From: Ancylobacter sp. Lp-2
Lineage (GTDB): Bacteria > Pseudomonadota > Alphaproteobacteria > Rhizobiales > Xanthobacteraceae
Assembly (NCBI RefSeq): GCF_020523795.1
Contig: NZ_JAJALI010000003.1
Span: forward strand, 1 to 64,000
Reading direction: 5' to 3'
DNA length: 64,000 bases
Shown here: piece by piece, positions 7,728 to 16,632 of the stretch
Numbering within the stretch: position 1 is the stretch's first letter
How the letters are laid out: the number at the start of each line of letters is the position of its first letter
Program-made: the position numbers and the translations under genes
Notes under the pieces: generated by a model
Seen by the model: only the letters and a program-made list of their open reading frames with translations
Database searches by the model: none
Told to the model about the DNA's origin: nothing

Positions 7728-9717
7728 CACCATCGCCGATCCGACACCACGCGGCTTCCCCATGTTGCCCGCCCTCGTGCTTGGGGGCGCACTGGCGGCA
7801 GGCGCACTGAGTTTCCATCACCTCTCCGCTATCCTGCCAGTCCATCTGTGGTGGCAGGCCCTCAGCGATCCCGGTGACAATGTGTCGATGCTGGTCTTCG
7901 CCGAGACGGCGGTCCCGCGGCTCGTCGTCTGCGGGCTCGTCGGTGCCCTGCTGGCTCTGGCCGGCACCCTGCTCCAAAGCGCGCTGCACAACCCGATGGC
8001 CGACACGACAACGCTCGGCACCGCGTCTGGGGCGTACCTCGCGCTGGCGACCGCAGAGATCTACGCGCCGGTACTGCTCGCCCATGGCCAGCAGTGGGTG
8101 GCGCTGGGTGGGGCCGCGATCGCCGGGATGCTGGTGCTCGCCATCGCCCGCGGGGCCGGCTTCGCGCCGGTGACCGTCATCCTCGCAGGTCTCACCCTGA
8201 ACCTGCTGTGCGGCGCGCTGGGTGCGAGCCTCGCCATCCTGAACCATGAAACCCTCACCGCGCTCTTCGTCTGGCAGAGCGGCTCGCTCGCGCAGAATGG
8301 CTGGGGCAACGTCACGACCCTGACGCCCTGGCTCGCGCTGGCGGCGGTGCTCGGCGCCGTCATCCGGCGCCCCTTGGCGAGCCTGCAGTTGGGCGACCCG
8401 CATGCGCGCGCCGTCGGCATCCTTCCCTGGCGTGTCCGGCTGGTCGCGGGCGGCGTGGCGATCTCGCTCGGCGCCGTCGCGGTAAGTGCGGTGGGCGTGA
8501 TCGGCTTCATCGGCCTCGCGGCTCCCCATCTCGCCCGCCTGCTCGGCGCGCGCACGCTCGGCAGGCGGATGATCTGGGCGTCCCTCATCGGCGCCGTGCT
8601 GCTCTGGTTGGTGGACGAAGCCGTACAGTCGTCGGGAGCGTTTCGCGGGACCATGCCGACCGGAAGCGCGGCGGCGCTGCTCGGCGCACCGCTGCTGCTC
8701 TGGATCATCCTGCGCCGGCGCGAGGCGACGGCCCCCCATCGATCCTTCAACGCGCCGGTCGACTGGCGGACGCACCGGCCGCGTCTCGTCATCATCCTGC
8801 TGGTTGCCGGCGTTTCGCTTTGCGGCTTACTCGCCCTCGGATTCGGGAAGGGAATGACGGGATGGGGGTTCATCGGCTGGAGCAGCGCCGGTGAGATCCT
8901 GCCCTGGCGCGCGCCGCGTGTGCTGGCGGCGCTGGGAGCCGGCGTGCTGCTGGCCATCGCCGGGGCGCTGATGCAGAGGATGACCGGCAATGTGATGGCA
9001 AGTCCAGAAGTGCTCGGCGTCTCCTCCGGTGCCGCGCTCGGCGTCATCGCCCTGCTGTTCATCGTTCCGGGCTTCGATCGCGTCACCCTGGTGCCGGCCG
9101 CCTTTCTCGGAGCGGTAGGCAGCCTGGCTCTGGTCGTCGCCTTCAACTGGCGTTCCGGCTTCGCGTCCAACCGCCTGCTGCTGACCGGAATGTCGCTCGC
9201 GACGCTGTTCAACAGCGTCGCGGCGCTGGTGCTGACGAGCGGCGATCCCCGCGCGGCGGCGCTGCTCGCCTGGATGTCCGGCTCCACCTATCGGGTGACG
9301 GTGGTGGACGCTCAGATCGTGCTTCTGCTCGCGGTCGCCTTGTTCGCGGCAGCCAGCCTGACCGTGCGATGGCTCGATCTGCTGCCGCTCGGTGGTGTGG
9401 CGCACGCGCTGGGGCTCGGCGTGACGTCGAGCCGGCTGACGCTGCTCGCCATCGCGGCGGCGGCGGCAGGCACGGCGACGCTGATCGTCGGCCCGTTGAG
9501 CTTCGTCGGCCTGATGGCACCGCAAATGGCGCGGCTCGCCGGCCTGCAGCGCCCGCTCGTCCATCTCGCCGGATCGGCGGTCATCGGCGGCGGCCTGCTG
9601 GTGATGGCCGACTGGCTCGGGCGCACGCTCCTGTTTCCCTGGCAGATTCCGGCCGGCCTCGTCAGTGCCGTGCTTGGAGCGCCGCTTTTCCTCCTCCTGT
9701 TGTGGATGCGTCGATGA
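7720..9717 (+). CDS. fhuB: Fused iron-siderophore ABC permease (FhuB-like)
   Basis: A 665-residue inner-membrane protein with two homologous FecCD permease halves in one chain, as in FhuB (660 residues in E. coli). The first half shows AVPRLVVCGLVGALLALAGT and LHNPMADTTTLGTASGAYLA. The second shows PRVLAALGAGVLLAIAGALM and NVMASPEVLGVSSGAALG. Each half also has the GxxxFxGLxxPHxAR coupling region (IGFIGLAAPHLARLLG; LSFVGLMAPQMARLAG). The ATG at 7720 gives an 8-base overlap with the binding-protein gene; an in-frame ATG at 7675 is possible but would overlap by 53. No FhuC-type ATPase is encoded nearby, so the energising subunit must come from elsewhere or be replaced. Confidence 0.9.
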   Translation: MADTIADPTPRGFPMLPALVLGGALAAGALSFHHLSAILPVHLWWQALSDPGDNVSMLVFAETAVPRLVVCGLVGALLALAGTLLQSALHNPMADTTTLGTASGAYLALATAEIYAPVLLAHGQQWVALGGAAIAGMLVLAIARGAGFAPVTVILAGLTLNLLCGALGASLAILNHETLTALFVWQSGSLAQNGWGNVTTLTPWLALAAVLGAVIRRPLASLQLGDPHARAVGILPWRVRLVAGGVAISLGAVAVSAVGVIGFIGLAAPHLARLLGARTLGRRMIWASLIGAVLLWLVDEAVQSSGAFRGTMPTGSAAALLGAPLLLWIILRRREATAPHRSFNAPVDWRTHRPRLVIILLVAGVSLCGLLALGFGKGMTGWGFIGWSSAGEILPWRAPRVLAALGAGVLLAIAGALMQRMTGNVMASPEVLGVSSGAALGVIALLFIVPGFDRVTLVPAAFLGAVGSLALVVAFNWRSGFASNRLLLTGMSLATLFNSVAALVLTSGDPRAAALLAWMSGSTYRVTVVDAQIVLLLAVALFAAASLTVRWLDLLPLGGVAHALGLGVTSSRLTLLAIAAAAAGTATLIVGPLSFVGLMAPQMARLAGLQRPLVHLAGSAVIGGGLLVMADWLGRTLLFPWQIPAGLVSAVLGAPLFLLLLWMRR

Positions 9718-11411
9718 TGGTCTCGGATCGCCGGCTGATCAGCGAGGTCGTCCGGCTGCTGCGACCGTTCTGGCCGATCGCGGTGGGGGCCACGCTCGCC
9801 GGCCTTGCCAGCGGTCTTGCCACGGCATGGTTGCTGGCGACCATCAACGATGCCTTGCACGCGCCGGAAGGGGCGACACCGTCGCTGCTGACCGCCTTCG
9901 CCGGCCTGTGCCTGGTGGCGGTGCTCGGGGAGGTCGTCTCCGATCTCGGCAACAGCTTCGTCGGCCAGCAGGTGGTCGCCGGGCTGCGCAAGGACCTGAC
10001 CGACCGCATCCTGACGGCACCGATCGCGCAGATCGAACGCTTCCGCTCCCATCGACTGGTCGCGACGCTCAATCACGACGTCGAAGTGGTCAGCGGCTTC
10101 ACCTTCGCCTTCTCCAGCCTTGCGATCGCGCTGGCGATCACGGTGGGCGGCCTTTGCTATCTCGTCGTCCTATCGCCGGCCACGGCCCTGATCGCCGGCG
10201 GCGCGCTGGCGAGCGGCATCGCGCTGCATGCCCGGGCGCGCGGGCGGGGCCGGGCCGGTTTCGAAGCCGCGCGCGAACTGCAGGACGAACTCCAGCAGCA
10301 CTATCGGGCGATCTCCGAGGGGGCGAAGGAACTGCGTATTCATCGCGGACGCCGCCTCCATATGCGCGATGTGCGGCTGGCGGGGACGATCGACCGCATC
10401 CGCGATCTGCGCGTCCAGGCCATGCGCATCTACATGTCCGCCAATGCCCTCGGCTCGGGACTGTTCTTCCTGGTCATCGGCCTGCTGCTTACCCTGCAGG
10501 CTGGCTTCCCCATGCCGGCCGAGACGCTGTCCGGCTTCGTGCTGGTGCTGCTCTATATAAAGGGCCCCTTGCAGCAACTGGTCGGCGCCTTGCCGGCGAT
10601 CGGGCAGGCCCAGGTGGCGCTGCACAAGCTCGCGGCCCTCCGGGAGGCCTTCACCGATGCGGAAGGCGGGCTGCTCACGGGCGGCATCCCTCCCGTCCCG
10701 GCACCGCGCCGGATCGAACTGCACGGCGTCACCTATGCCTTCCGGCCCTTGGCGGATGAAGTCCCGGCCTTTGCGGTCGGCCCGCTGGATCTGACGATCC
10801 GTGCCGGCGACGTGGTTTTCATCGTGGGGGACAATGGCTCGGGCAAGACCACGCTGGTCAAGCTGCTGCTCGGCCTCTACGAGCCGCATGCCGGGACCAT
10901 CCGGGTCAATGGAGTTGCCGTCACATCAGCGACGCGCGATGCCTATCGGCAGTTCTTCACCCCGGTATTCGTCGATTATTTCCTGTTCGAGGACCTCTCG
11001 CCGCGAACCGTACCGCCCGGGGAGGTGGATCGCCATCTCCAGCGATTGGAACTGGCCGACAAAGTGGCCGTCCATGACGGCCGCTTCACCACGACGGACC
11101 TGTCCACCGGTCAGCGCAAACGGCTGGCGCTGATCCAGGCCTATCTGGAAGAGCGCCCGGTCGTCGTCTTCGACGAATGGGCCGCCGACCAGGATCCGGC
11201 CTTTCGCCGGATCTTCTATGCGGAGATCCTTGCCGAACTGAAGGCCCAGGGAAAAACGCTGATCGTTATCAGCCACGACGACAGATATTTTCAGTACGCC
11301 GATCACGTGATCCGCATGGAAAATGGCGGGATTGTCGAGATCATCGATCCTCGACATCTCCCGCAAATGCCGCCCATGGATGACACGGCTGTCCGCCAAC
11401 GGTGCCTGTAA
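9714..11411 (+). CDS. PvdE/SyrD-like cyclic-peptide-type ABC transporter (fused membrane and ATPase domains)
   Basis: A 565-residue half-transporter. The N-terminal 330 residues form six membrane segments. The C-terminal ATPase has Walker A GDNGSGKTT near residue 375, signature LSTGQRKRLAL near 462, Walker B VVVFDEWAADQD near 485 and the H-loop ISHDD near 519. The FDEWAADQDP motif and overall layout match the cyclic peptide exporter family that includes PvdE of pyoverdine biosynthesis. It overlaps fhuB by 4 bases (ATGA), so it belongs to the uptake operon. Export of a siderophore or its precursor is the family expectation, but no siderophore synthetase is near. Some role in siderophore uptake or recycling is an alternative. 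Confidence 0.87.
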   Translation: MMVSDRRLISEVVRLLRPFWPIAVGATLAGLASGLATAWLLATINDALHAPEGATPSLLTAFAGLCLVAVLGEVVSDLGNSFVGQQVVAGLRKDLTDRILTAPIAQIERFRSHRLVATLNHDVEVVSGFTFAFSSLAIALAITVGGLCYLVVLSPATALIAGGALASGIALHARARGRGRAGFEAARELQDELQQHYRAISEGAKELRIHRGRRLHMRDVRLAGTIDRIRDLRVQAMRIYMSANALGSGLFFLVIGLLLTLQAGFPMPAETLSGFVLVLLYIKGPLQQLVGALPAIGQAQVALHKLAALREAFTDAEGGLLTGGIPPVPAPRRIELHGVTYAFRPLADEVPAFAVGPLDLTIRAGDVVFIVGDNGSGKTTLVKLLLGLYEPHAGTIRVNGVAVTSATRDAYRQFFTPVFVDYFLFEDLSPRTVPPGEVDRHLQRLELADKVAVHDGRFTTTDLSTGQRKRLALIQAYLEERPVVVFDEWAADQDPAFRRIFYAEILAELKAQGKTLIVISHDDRYFQYADHVIRMENGGIVEIIDPRHLPQMPPMDDTAVRQRCL

Positions 11412-11433
11412 CCGTCTCGCGCCCGCATGAAGA

Positions 11434-12873
11434 TCACAACGTCACCGCCATGCGCAGGCCGATCACACTGGCGTTCTTGATGGCGGACACCGGATTATCG
11501 GGATCGGCGGCATGGCCGCCCGGATGGAAGATGTACTGGAAGAAGGGCTGCACCGACAGCCAGGGCATGACCGCCGCCTGATAGGTGACCTCCAGCACCG
11601 CCTCATAGTCGGGCACGGGGCCGACCACGCCGGAATAGGCGTCGGTCGCCCTCGCGAGATCCGCAACGCTGCCACTCACATGCGCGTAGGCGAAGCCAAC
11701 GCCGAGAATGTCGCTGTCCCGACCGGGCAACAGCCCGGTATAGGCGAGGCCGAAATCCACGTACCAGTTGATCTGGTTGCGGTCTGCCTGGGGAGTCACG
11801 GTTGCCCGCGCGAAGCCCGAGAGCCCCTGACCGTCCGCACCCGGCTCCGACCAGAGAGACTGATCGACCACAACATAGAAGGCGTAGTTGCCCTCCTCGC
11901 TCATCGGCGTTCCCGAAGATAGCGGGCTCGCGAGCGACACGCCGTTGCTGGCCATCGCGAGATCGTCGAAGCTTTCCGAATTGTACCAGGCGCCGATCTT
12001 GTAGGTTCCTGCAAGCGCATGGCGGTTCTTGCCCGGCGTGTAGGCATAGGTAAGTTCGGCGATGGCGAACACACCGCTGGCGGAAAAGGTCTTCGCGTCG
12101 GGATCGCCCTCGAAGATCGCCGCCTGCATCGTCCAGGCGGTGTCCGGCTTGACGATGATCTGGACGCCGGGGATGGCATTGGGATAGGCGGGCCCACCTC
12201 CGGGCATGTCCACCGCGAAACTGCCGGGAAAGCCGAAGGTCGAATTCACGAACACGCCGGCGGTCTCGCTGATGACGAAGTTCTGATCCGCAAGGATGCG
12301 TCCGACTTTCACGGCCAGTGCGTCGTCCAGCAGGCTCTGCTGGAACCACAGTTCGCCAAGATAGCCGCCGTCCGACGCCTCGACCGAGGTCACGGTGAGC
12401 AGATTGCCGATGTCGTATTGCGACAATCCGTGCCCCTGTATGGCATAGGCCGCGACATGGAAGCTGCCGCCCTTCCAGCCCATGAGCTTTTCGAGGTCGA
12501 CATCGAGCTCCGGCATGAAAACGCCGTCATAGGCGGCGCCCTGCCGGATGCCCCCTGAAGGATTGCCAAGAAAATCGCTGGTCTGGGTCAGAGTGATCGT
12601 CACGCCCCTCTCCTCGAGCGTCTTCCTCGCGCCACCCCAATCGCCGGTGAGCGTTGAACGCGTGAGGATGTCATCCCAGTAGCTCCCTCCCGCCGCATCT
12701 GCCGCCAGACCTGCAACCGGGCCACCCAGGGCGAAGGCGATCAGCACCACGGCAGCGCCGGACACACCGATCAGTCCGTCGACAATGCGCGCACCCAGCC
12801 CTTGCGACCGAAAGCCTCGCCGAGATCGAAGCACCATGACCTGCCTTCCAATACGGGATGCGTACCGTCTCAT
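11434..12873 (-). CDS. OprB-family carbohydrate-selective porin
   Basis: A 479-residue outer-membrane protein. A long basic N-terminus and hydrophobic signal (about residues 30-58) precede the mature part, which starts near SYWDDILTRSTLTGDWGGAR, the characteristic start of OprB porins. It continues with LEERGVTITLTQTSDFLGN and ends in a short beta strand, VIGLRMAVTL. OprB porins let sugars and similar small solutes across the outer membrane. The ATG at 12837 is an alternative start that removes 12 residues. It converges with the siderophore operon, leaving only 22 bases between stops, with no visible terminator hairpin. Confidence 0.87.
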   Translation of the reverse strand: MRRYASRIGRQVMVLRSRRGFRSQGLGARIVDGLIGVSGAAVVLIAFALGGPVAGLAADAAGGSYWDDILTRSTLTGDWGGARKTLEERGVTITLTQTSDFLGNPSGGIRQGAAYDGVFMPELDVDLEKLMGWKGGSFHVAAYAIQGHGLSQYDIGNLLTVTSVEASDGGYLGELWFQQSLLDDALAVKVGRILADQNFVISETAGVFVNSTFGFPGSFAVDMPGGGPAYPNAIPGVQIIVKPDTAWTMQAAIFEGDPDAKTFSASGVFAIAELTYAYTPGKNRHALAGTYKIGAWYNSESFDDLAMASNGVSLASPLSSGTPMSEEGNYAFYVVVDQSLWSEPGADGQGLSGFARATVTPQADRNQINWYVDFGLAYTGLLPGRDSDILGVGFAYAHVSGSVADLARATDAYSGVVGPVPDYEAVLEVTYQAAVMPWLSVQPFFQYIFHPGGHAADPDNPVSAIKNASVIGLRMAVTL

Positions 12874-13172
12874 AGCATCGCAGGGATCGTCCGCACACGC
12901 CGCCTCGCCGATGCGAGAATATAAATCTCATGTTAAAATGAGACATCGGCAATAAAATTGACAACAATCAAGTCTAATATTTCGAACAATGTAATTATTA
13001 CAATTCATATAACGAACAGATCGTAGGTTATTATTTGATTTTATGTCTTGACCATGCTTCTATGCTGTTGCCTGCCGCAAACAACCCTTGCTGCGCGACC
13101 CACCCGCTCTGCAATCATACGATGCATCCTTCGATCCCAGGCGGGATCGAATACTGGGTCATGAGGAACGCA
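12874..13172. other. AT-rich divergent intergenic region between porin and ferritin remnant
   Basis: About 300 AT-rich bases. A nested hairpin, GCCGATG (12907-12913) with CATCGGC (12944-12950) around TCTCAT/ATGAGA, would lie in the leader of the porin message. The 13-base dyad TGTAATTATTACA at 12990-13002 looks like an operator. TTGACA occurs at 12958-12963 on the plus strand without a good -10. Confidence 0.45.
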
Positions 13173-13501
13173 ATGGTCAGCGACAAGCTGAAGGCCAAGC
13201 TCAACGAGCTGCTCAACGGCGAGATGGAGGCTCATCACATCTACACCCAGGCCGCCGCACGGTCTTCGGCAAACGCGTTCGAGGGAGCGACGAAATTCCT
13301 TCTCGGTCATGCCAAGGAAGAACTGAGCCACATGCTCAAATTCTTCGGCTTCCTTGACGACCTCGGCGCTGAAATCAGCCTGCACCGACCCGTTGGCCAC
13401 CGACTAGGGTGACTGGAAGAGAATGCCAACAAGACGAGCGAGCTGATTTGCGGGCGATGCGAACCCTGGCAGAACTCGCACGCGAGGAACCGGCGGGTTG
13501 A
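13173..13501 (+). pseudogene. Broken ferritin gene
   Basis: The first 79 codons (13173-13412) encode the start of a ferritin: LNELLNGEMEAHHIYTQAAA, then AKEELSHMLKFFGFLDDLGA, with the helix A glutamate and helix B ExxH ligand region. It then stops at PVGHRLG, about half the usual 165 residues. Ferritin-like sequence continues in other frames: LEENANKTSELI from about 13413, then AMRTLAELAREE just before a stop at 13501. The gene therefore carries at least two frame disruptions and lacks its last helix. The start is set by TGAGGAA six bases before ATG 13173. It may once have been an iron store beside the siderophore locus. Confidence 0.75.
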
Positions 13502-13506
13502 GGGAT

Positions 13507-14472
13507 ATGAAGAGCGCGCAAGGCCGCAGCCTCTGGCGCGGCATCCTGTTCATGCTGATCGCCTCGGCCTGCGCGGCCTTGCTAGCAATTCTCACCGCCT
13601 ACACCCGGTTCGTGCCTCCGGCGGTGGTCGCAAGCGCCCATATCGTGCTGCCGGTGCTGATTGTTTCCGTCATCGCCGACCGATCGGTCTGGACGGGGGT
13701 CCTGGCAGCCCTCGCTGCGCTTGGCCTTCATCCGCGCCTGCTGTGTGGCAGGAGGGCAAATCCTGCACGTGCTCGCCCTTTTCGAAGGCCAGCTCGCCAA
13801 GGTGGTCCTGCTGCACCACATCTCGCCGCTGCTCTTTCCGCTGCTGGCGTGGGTGTTGCTCGGCGAGAGGATGGGCCGGCTGACCATCGTCGGCCTCCTC
13901 TTCGGCTTCGCCGGCCTGCTCGTCGTCCTGCAGCCATGGGAGGGGGCCTCGCTGTCCCTAAGCTTCGCCACGATCGCCCCCCTGGCTTCCGGCGTGGCCG
14001 CGACGATCTCGAAGCTGCTGCTCTACAAGATCGCCCGCACCTACGATCAGAGCGCACGGACGACCTTTATCCAGACGTTCGGTCTCGCAGCGCTCCTGTC
14101 GCTCCCGCTCGCGGCCTACGCGATCCTCAATCCGGGAGAGACGCACCCGGCCCATGCCGCGCCGGATATGAGCGGCGAGCGATTGGTTACCGTCGCGCTC
14201 GTCGCCTTCGTCGCCATGGCGGTCGTCGCCATCGTCGACCAGCTCCTCACCGACCGCGCCTACCGGCTACTGCCGAATGCGGAACTGATCGGCCCCTTCA
14301 TGTACATGGCCGTACTGTTCTCGATGCTGTTCGACTGGGTTTTCCTCGGGGCGTCCCGGGCACGCCGCTCCTCATCGGCGCCGCGCTGGTGGTCGTCGGC
14401 GCGACGCTCGCCATCACGTCCGCACGGGAGAGCTGGCAGGGTCGGCGCAACGCAGTGGCGCTCGTCGACTGA
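13507..14472 (+). pseudogene. EamA/DMT-family membrane transporter with two compensating frameshifts
   Basis: Together the pieces make a full-length, roughly 320-residue, ten-helix drug/metabolite transporter. The first helices (GILFMLIASACAALLAIL, then VVASAHIVLPVLIVSVIAD) are in the frame of ATG 13507. From about 13730 the protein continues one frame over (LHHISPLLFPLLAWVLLGE, then GLLFGFAGLLVVLQPWEG, ending FSMLFDWVFLG). Near 14350 it returns to the first frame (PGTPLLIGAALVVVGATLAI). Both shifts lie near G-runs, so sequencing error remains possible, but the neighbouring ferritin is broken too. DMT proteins export small metabolites; the substrate is unknown. Confidence 0.72.
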
Positions 14473-14557
14473 CGCCCCAGCGGGCGGCATCGGCGGGGCA
14501 GATGGCCGCGCACAGGCCCGGATCGAGGCAACCCGAGGACCGATGCAACGGCTCCGC

Positions 14558-15358
14558 CTAGGTGATGCCCCGCAGCCGCTCGCTCCGCCGTCGGAGCAAC
14601 TCGGCGGTCAGCAGCAGCGCCACCGCGAACACAATCAGCAGCGTCGCGGCGGCAAGGATGGTCGGGCTGATGTTTTCACGGATGCCGTCGAACATCTGGC
14701 GCGGCAGGGTGCGCTGCAACGGGCCGGTGAGAAACAGCGCCACCACCACTTCGTCGAAGGAGGTGACGAACGCGAACAGCGCGCCGGAGATGACGCCCGG
14801 CGCGATGACCGGCAGCGTCACGCGGCGAAACACGGTGAGCGGCGGGGCCCCGAGGCTCGCCGCCGCCCGCGCCAGATTGGCGTCGAAGCCCGTCAGCGTG
14901 GCGCCGACCGTGATCAGCACGAAGGGCGCACCAAGCGCCGCATGGGCGAGCCCAAGGCCGAGCAACGAGCTCGACAGGCCGAGCGGAGCGTAGAAGAAGT
15001 AGCTGCCCAGCGCGACGATGACGATCGGCACGATCATCGGCGAGATCAGCACGCCCATCAGCAACGCCTTGCCACGGAACGCGCTGCGGTGCAGCCCGAC
15101 CGCCGCCAGCGTGCCGAGCACCACCGCGATCGAGGTGGCGATGACGCCGACGATGAGGCTGTTCAGTATCGCCCGTCCCCAGGCGGGGCTGGTCAACAGC
15201 GTCTCGTACCATTGCAGCGACACGCCGGGGATCGGCAGGCTGAGAAAGCTCGCCGAGGAGAAGGAGATCGGCACGATCACCAAAAGCGGCAATACGAGAA
15301 AGGCGAGCACCGCGATGCTCACGCTCCAGAGGACGATGCCGCGGATGCGCTCTCCCAT
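14558..15358 (-). CDS. potC: PotC-like ABC transporter permease
   Basis: A 266-residue inner-membrane permease with six membrane segments and the EAA-type coupling loop (ARAAASLGAPPLTVFRRVTL). Length and sequence (GVSLQWYETLL, NSLIVGVIATSIAVVLGTLA) match PotC/YdcV-type permeases of spermidine/putrescine-like importers. It is the last gene of a four-gene minus-strand operon, 4 bases after the PotB-like gene, and converges on the broken EamA gene. Confidence 0.9.
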   Translation of the reverse strand: MGERIRGIVLWSVSIAVLAFLVLPLLVIVPISFSSASFLSLPIPGVSLQWYETLLTSPAWGRAILNSLIVGVIATSIAVVLGTLAAVGLHRSAFRGKALLMGVLISPMIVPIVIVALGSYFFYAPLGLSSSLLGLGLAHAALGAPFVLITVGATLTGFDANLARAAASLGAPPLTVFRRVTLPVIAPGVISGALFAFVTSFDEVVVALFLTGPLQRTLPRQMFDGIRENISPTILAAATLLIVFAVALLLTAELLRRRSERLRGIT

Positions 15359-15362
15359 GGCG

Positions 15363-16607
15363 TCACCCGAGCTTCATGCCGTCGGTGCCGACGACACGCG
15401 TATAGACGAAGTAGAGCGCGACGGTGATCACCAGCAGCACCGCACCGAGCGCCGCCGCCAGCCCCCAGTTCAGCGTCTGCAAGGTGAGGAAGGCGATCAG
15501 CGACGAGACCATCTGATCGTTGGCTCCGCCGATCAGCAGCGGCGTGATGTAGTAGCCGATGGCCAGGATGAAGACGAGCAGGCAGCCGGCGGTGACGCCC
15601 GGCAGCGACAGCGGGAAATAGACCCGTCGGAAGGCGGTCAGGAAGGGCGCGCCGAGCGAGGTCGCCGCCCGCATATAGTTGGACGGAATGCCCTTCATCA
15701 CCGAATAGATCGGCAGCACCATGAAGGGCAGCAGCACATGCGTCATGGCGATGATCACCCCCGGCCGGTTGAACACCAGCTCCAGCGGCTGGTCGATCAA
15801 CCCGAGCCATTGCAGTGTCTGGTTGATCGGCCCTTCGCGCTGCAGGATCACCAGCCAGCTTGCGGTGCGCACCAGGAGCGAGGTCCAGAACGGCAGCAGG
15901 ACGAGGATCATCATGAGGTTGGCGGTGGATTCGGGCAGCGTCGCCAACCGGTAGGCCAGCGGATAGGCCAGCACCAGGCAGATCAGCGTGACGATGGCGC
16001 TGATCTCCAGCGTACGCAGCAGCGAGGCGACATAGACCGCCCGGTTCGGGTCGGTGGCCTGTATATGGTCGTTATCGTCGCGCCGGTGGTCGAGGGCGGC
16101 GAGCAGATAGCCGTCGGTCAGCCGTGTCGAGGCGCGCCCCAGCGCCGCCCAGATGGCGAGCTCTCCCCACTGCGGGTTGAGGCCGACCAGCGTATCGCGC
16201 CAGCTGCCGGCCGGTGCTTCGGGCAGCCGGCGGGCTGTGGCCATCAGTAGCGAACGATAGCCGGCATTCTCGAAGTTCAGCCGGGTGGCGAGCTCCGGCA
16301 AGGTGCGGTTCTGCGAAGCGGCGCGCAGCTCCCCGGCGAGAGCGGCGAACGCCGCCTCGTCGGGAAGATCGCGGGCGTCGCTTGCGCGCCAGGGCTGCAG
16401 CAGCGCGGAGGTCTGAGGCAGGATGTCCGGCATCGGGCCGTTCTGCACGCTCTTCACCAGCATGCCGGCGATGGGCAGCAGGAAGAAGACGAGCGTGAAG
16501 AGGATGAGCGGCAGGGTAAGCCCCAGCCCGCGCAACGTGCGCCGACGCTCCGTGCGCCGCAAAGCGGCACGCAGATCCCGGGTTTCGTCCGCCGCCATCG
16601 TGGTCAT
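15363..16607 (-). CDS. potB: PotB-like ABC transporter permease with long periplasmic insert
   Basis: A 414-residue permease, longer than the usual 280-320 residues of PotB. After the first membrane segment (residues 28-52) there is a hydrophilic insert of about 140 residues, rich in charged residues, before the permease core resumes near residue 195 (LLRTLEISAIVTLICLVLAY). The EAA loop is MRAATSLGAPFLTAFRRVYF. Inserts of this kind occur in a subgroup of PotB/YdcU-like proteins. Its partner is the PotC-like protein encoded 4 bases downstream, and the binding-protein gene is 25 bases upstream. The substrate may be a polyamine or another small cation or acid. Confidence 0.88.
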   Translation of the reverse strand: MTTMAADETRDLRAALRRTERRRTLRGLGLTLPLILFTLVFFLLPIAGMLVKSVQNGPMPDILPQTSALLQPWRASDARDLPDEAAFAALAGELRAASQNRTLPELATRLNFENAGYRSLLMATARRLPEAPAGSWRDTLVGLNPQWGELAIWAALGRASTRLTDGYLLAALDHRRDDNDHIQATDPNRAVYVASLLRTLEISAIVTLICLVLAYPLAYRLATLPESTANLMMILVLLPFWTSLLVRTASWLVILQREGPINQTLQWLGLIDQPLELVFNRPGVIIAMTHVLLPFMVLPIYSVMKGIPSNYMRAATSLGAPFLTAFRRVYFPLSLPGVTAGCLLVFILAIGYYITPLLIGGANDQMVSSLIAFLTLQTLNWGLAAALGAVLLVITVALYFVYTRVVGTDGMKLG

Positions 16608-16632
16608 CCCGACTTCGACCCCGCCGATCGGC

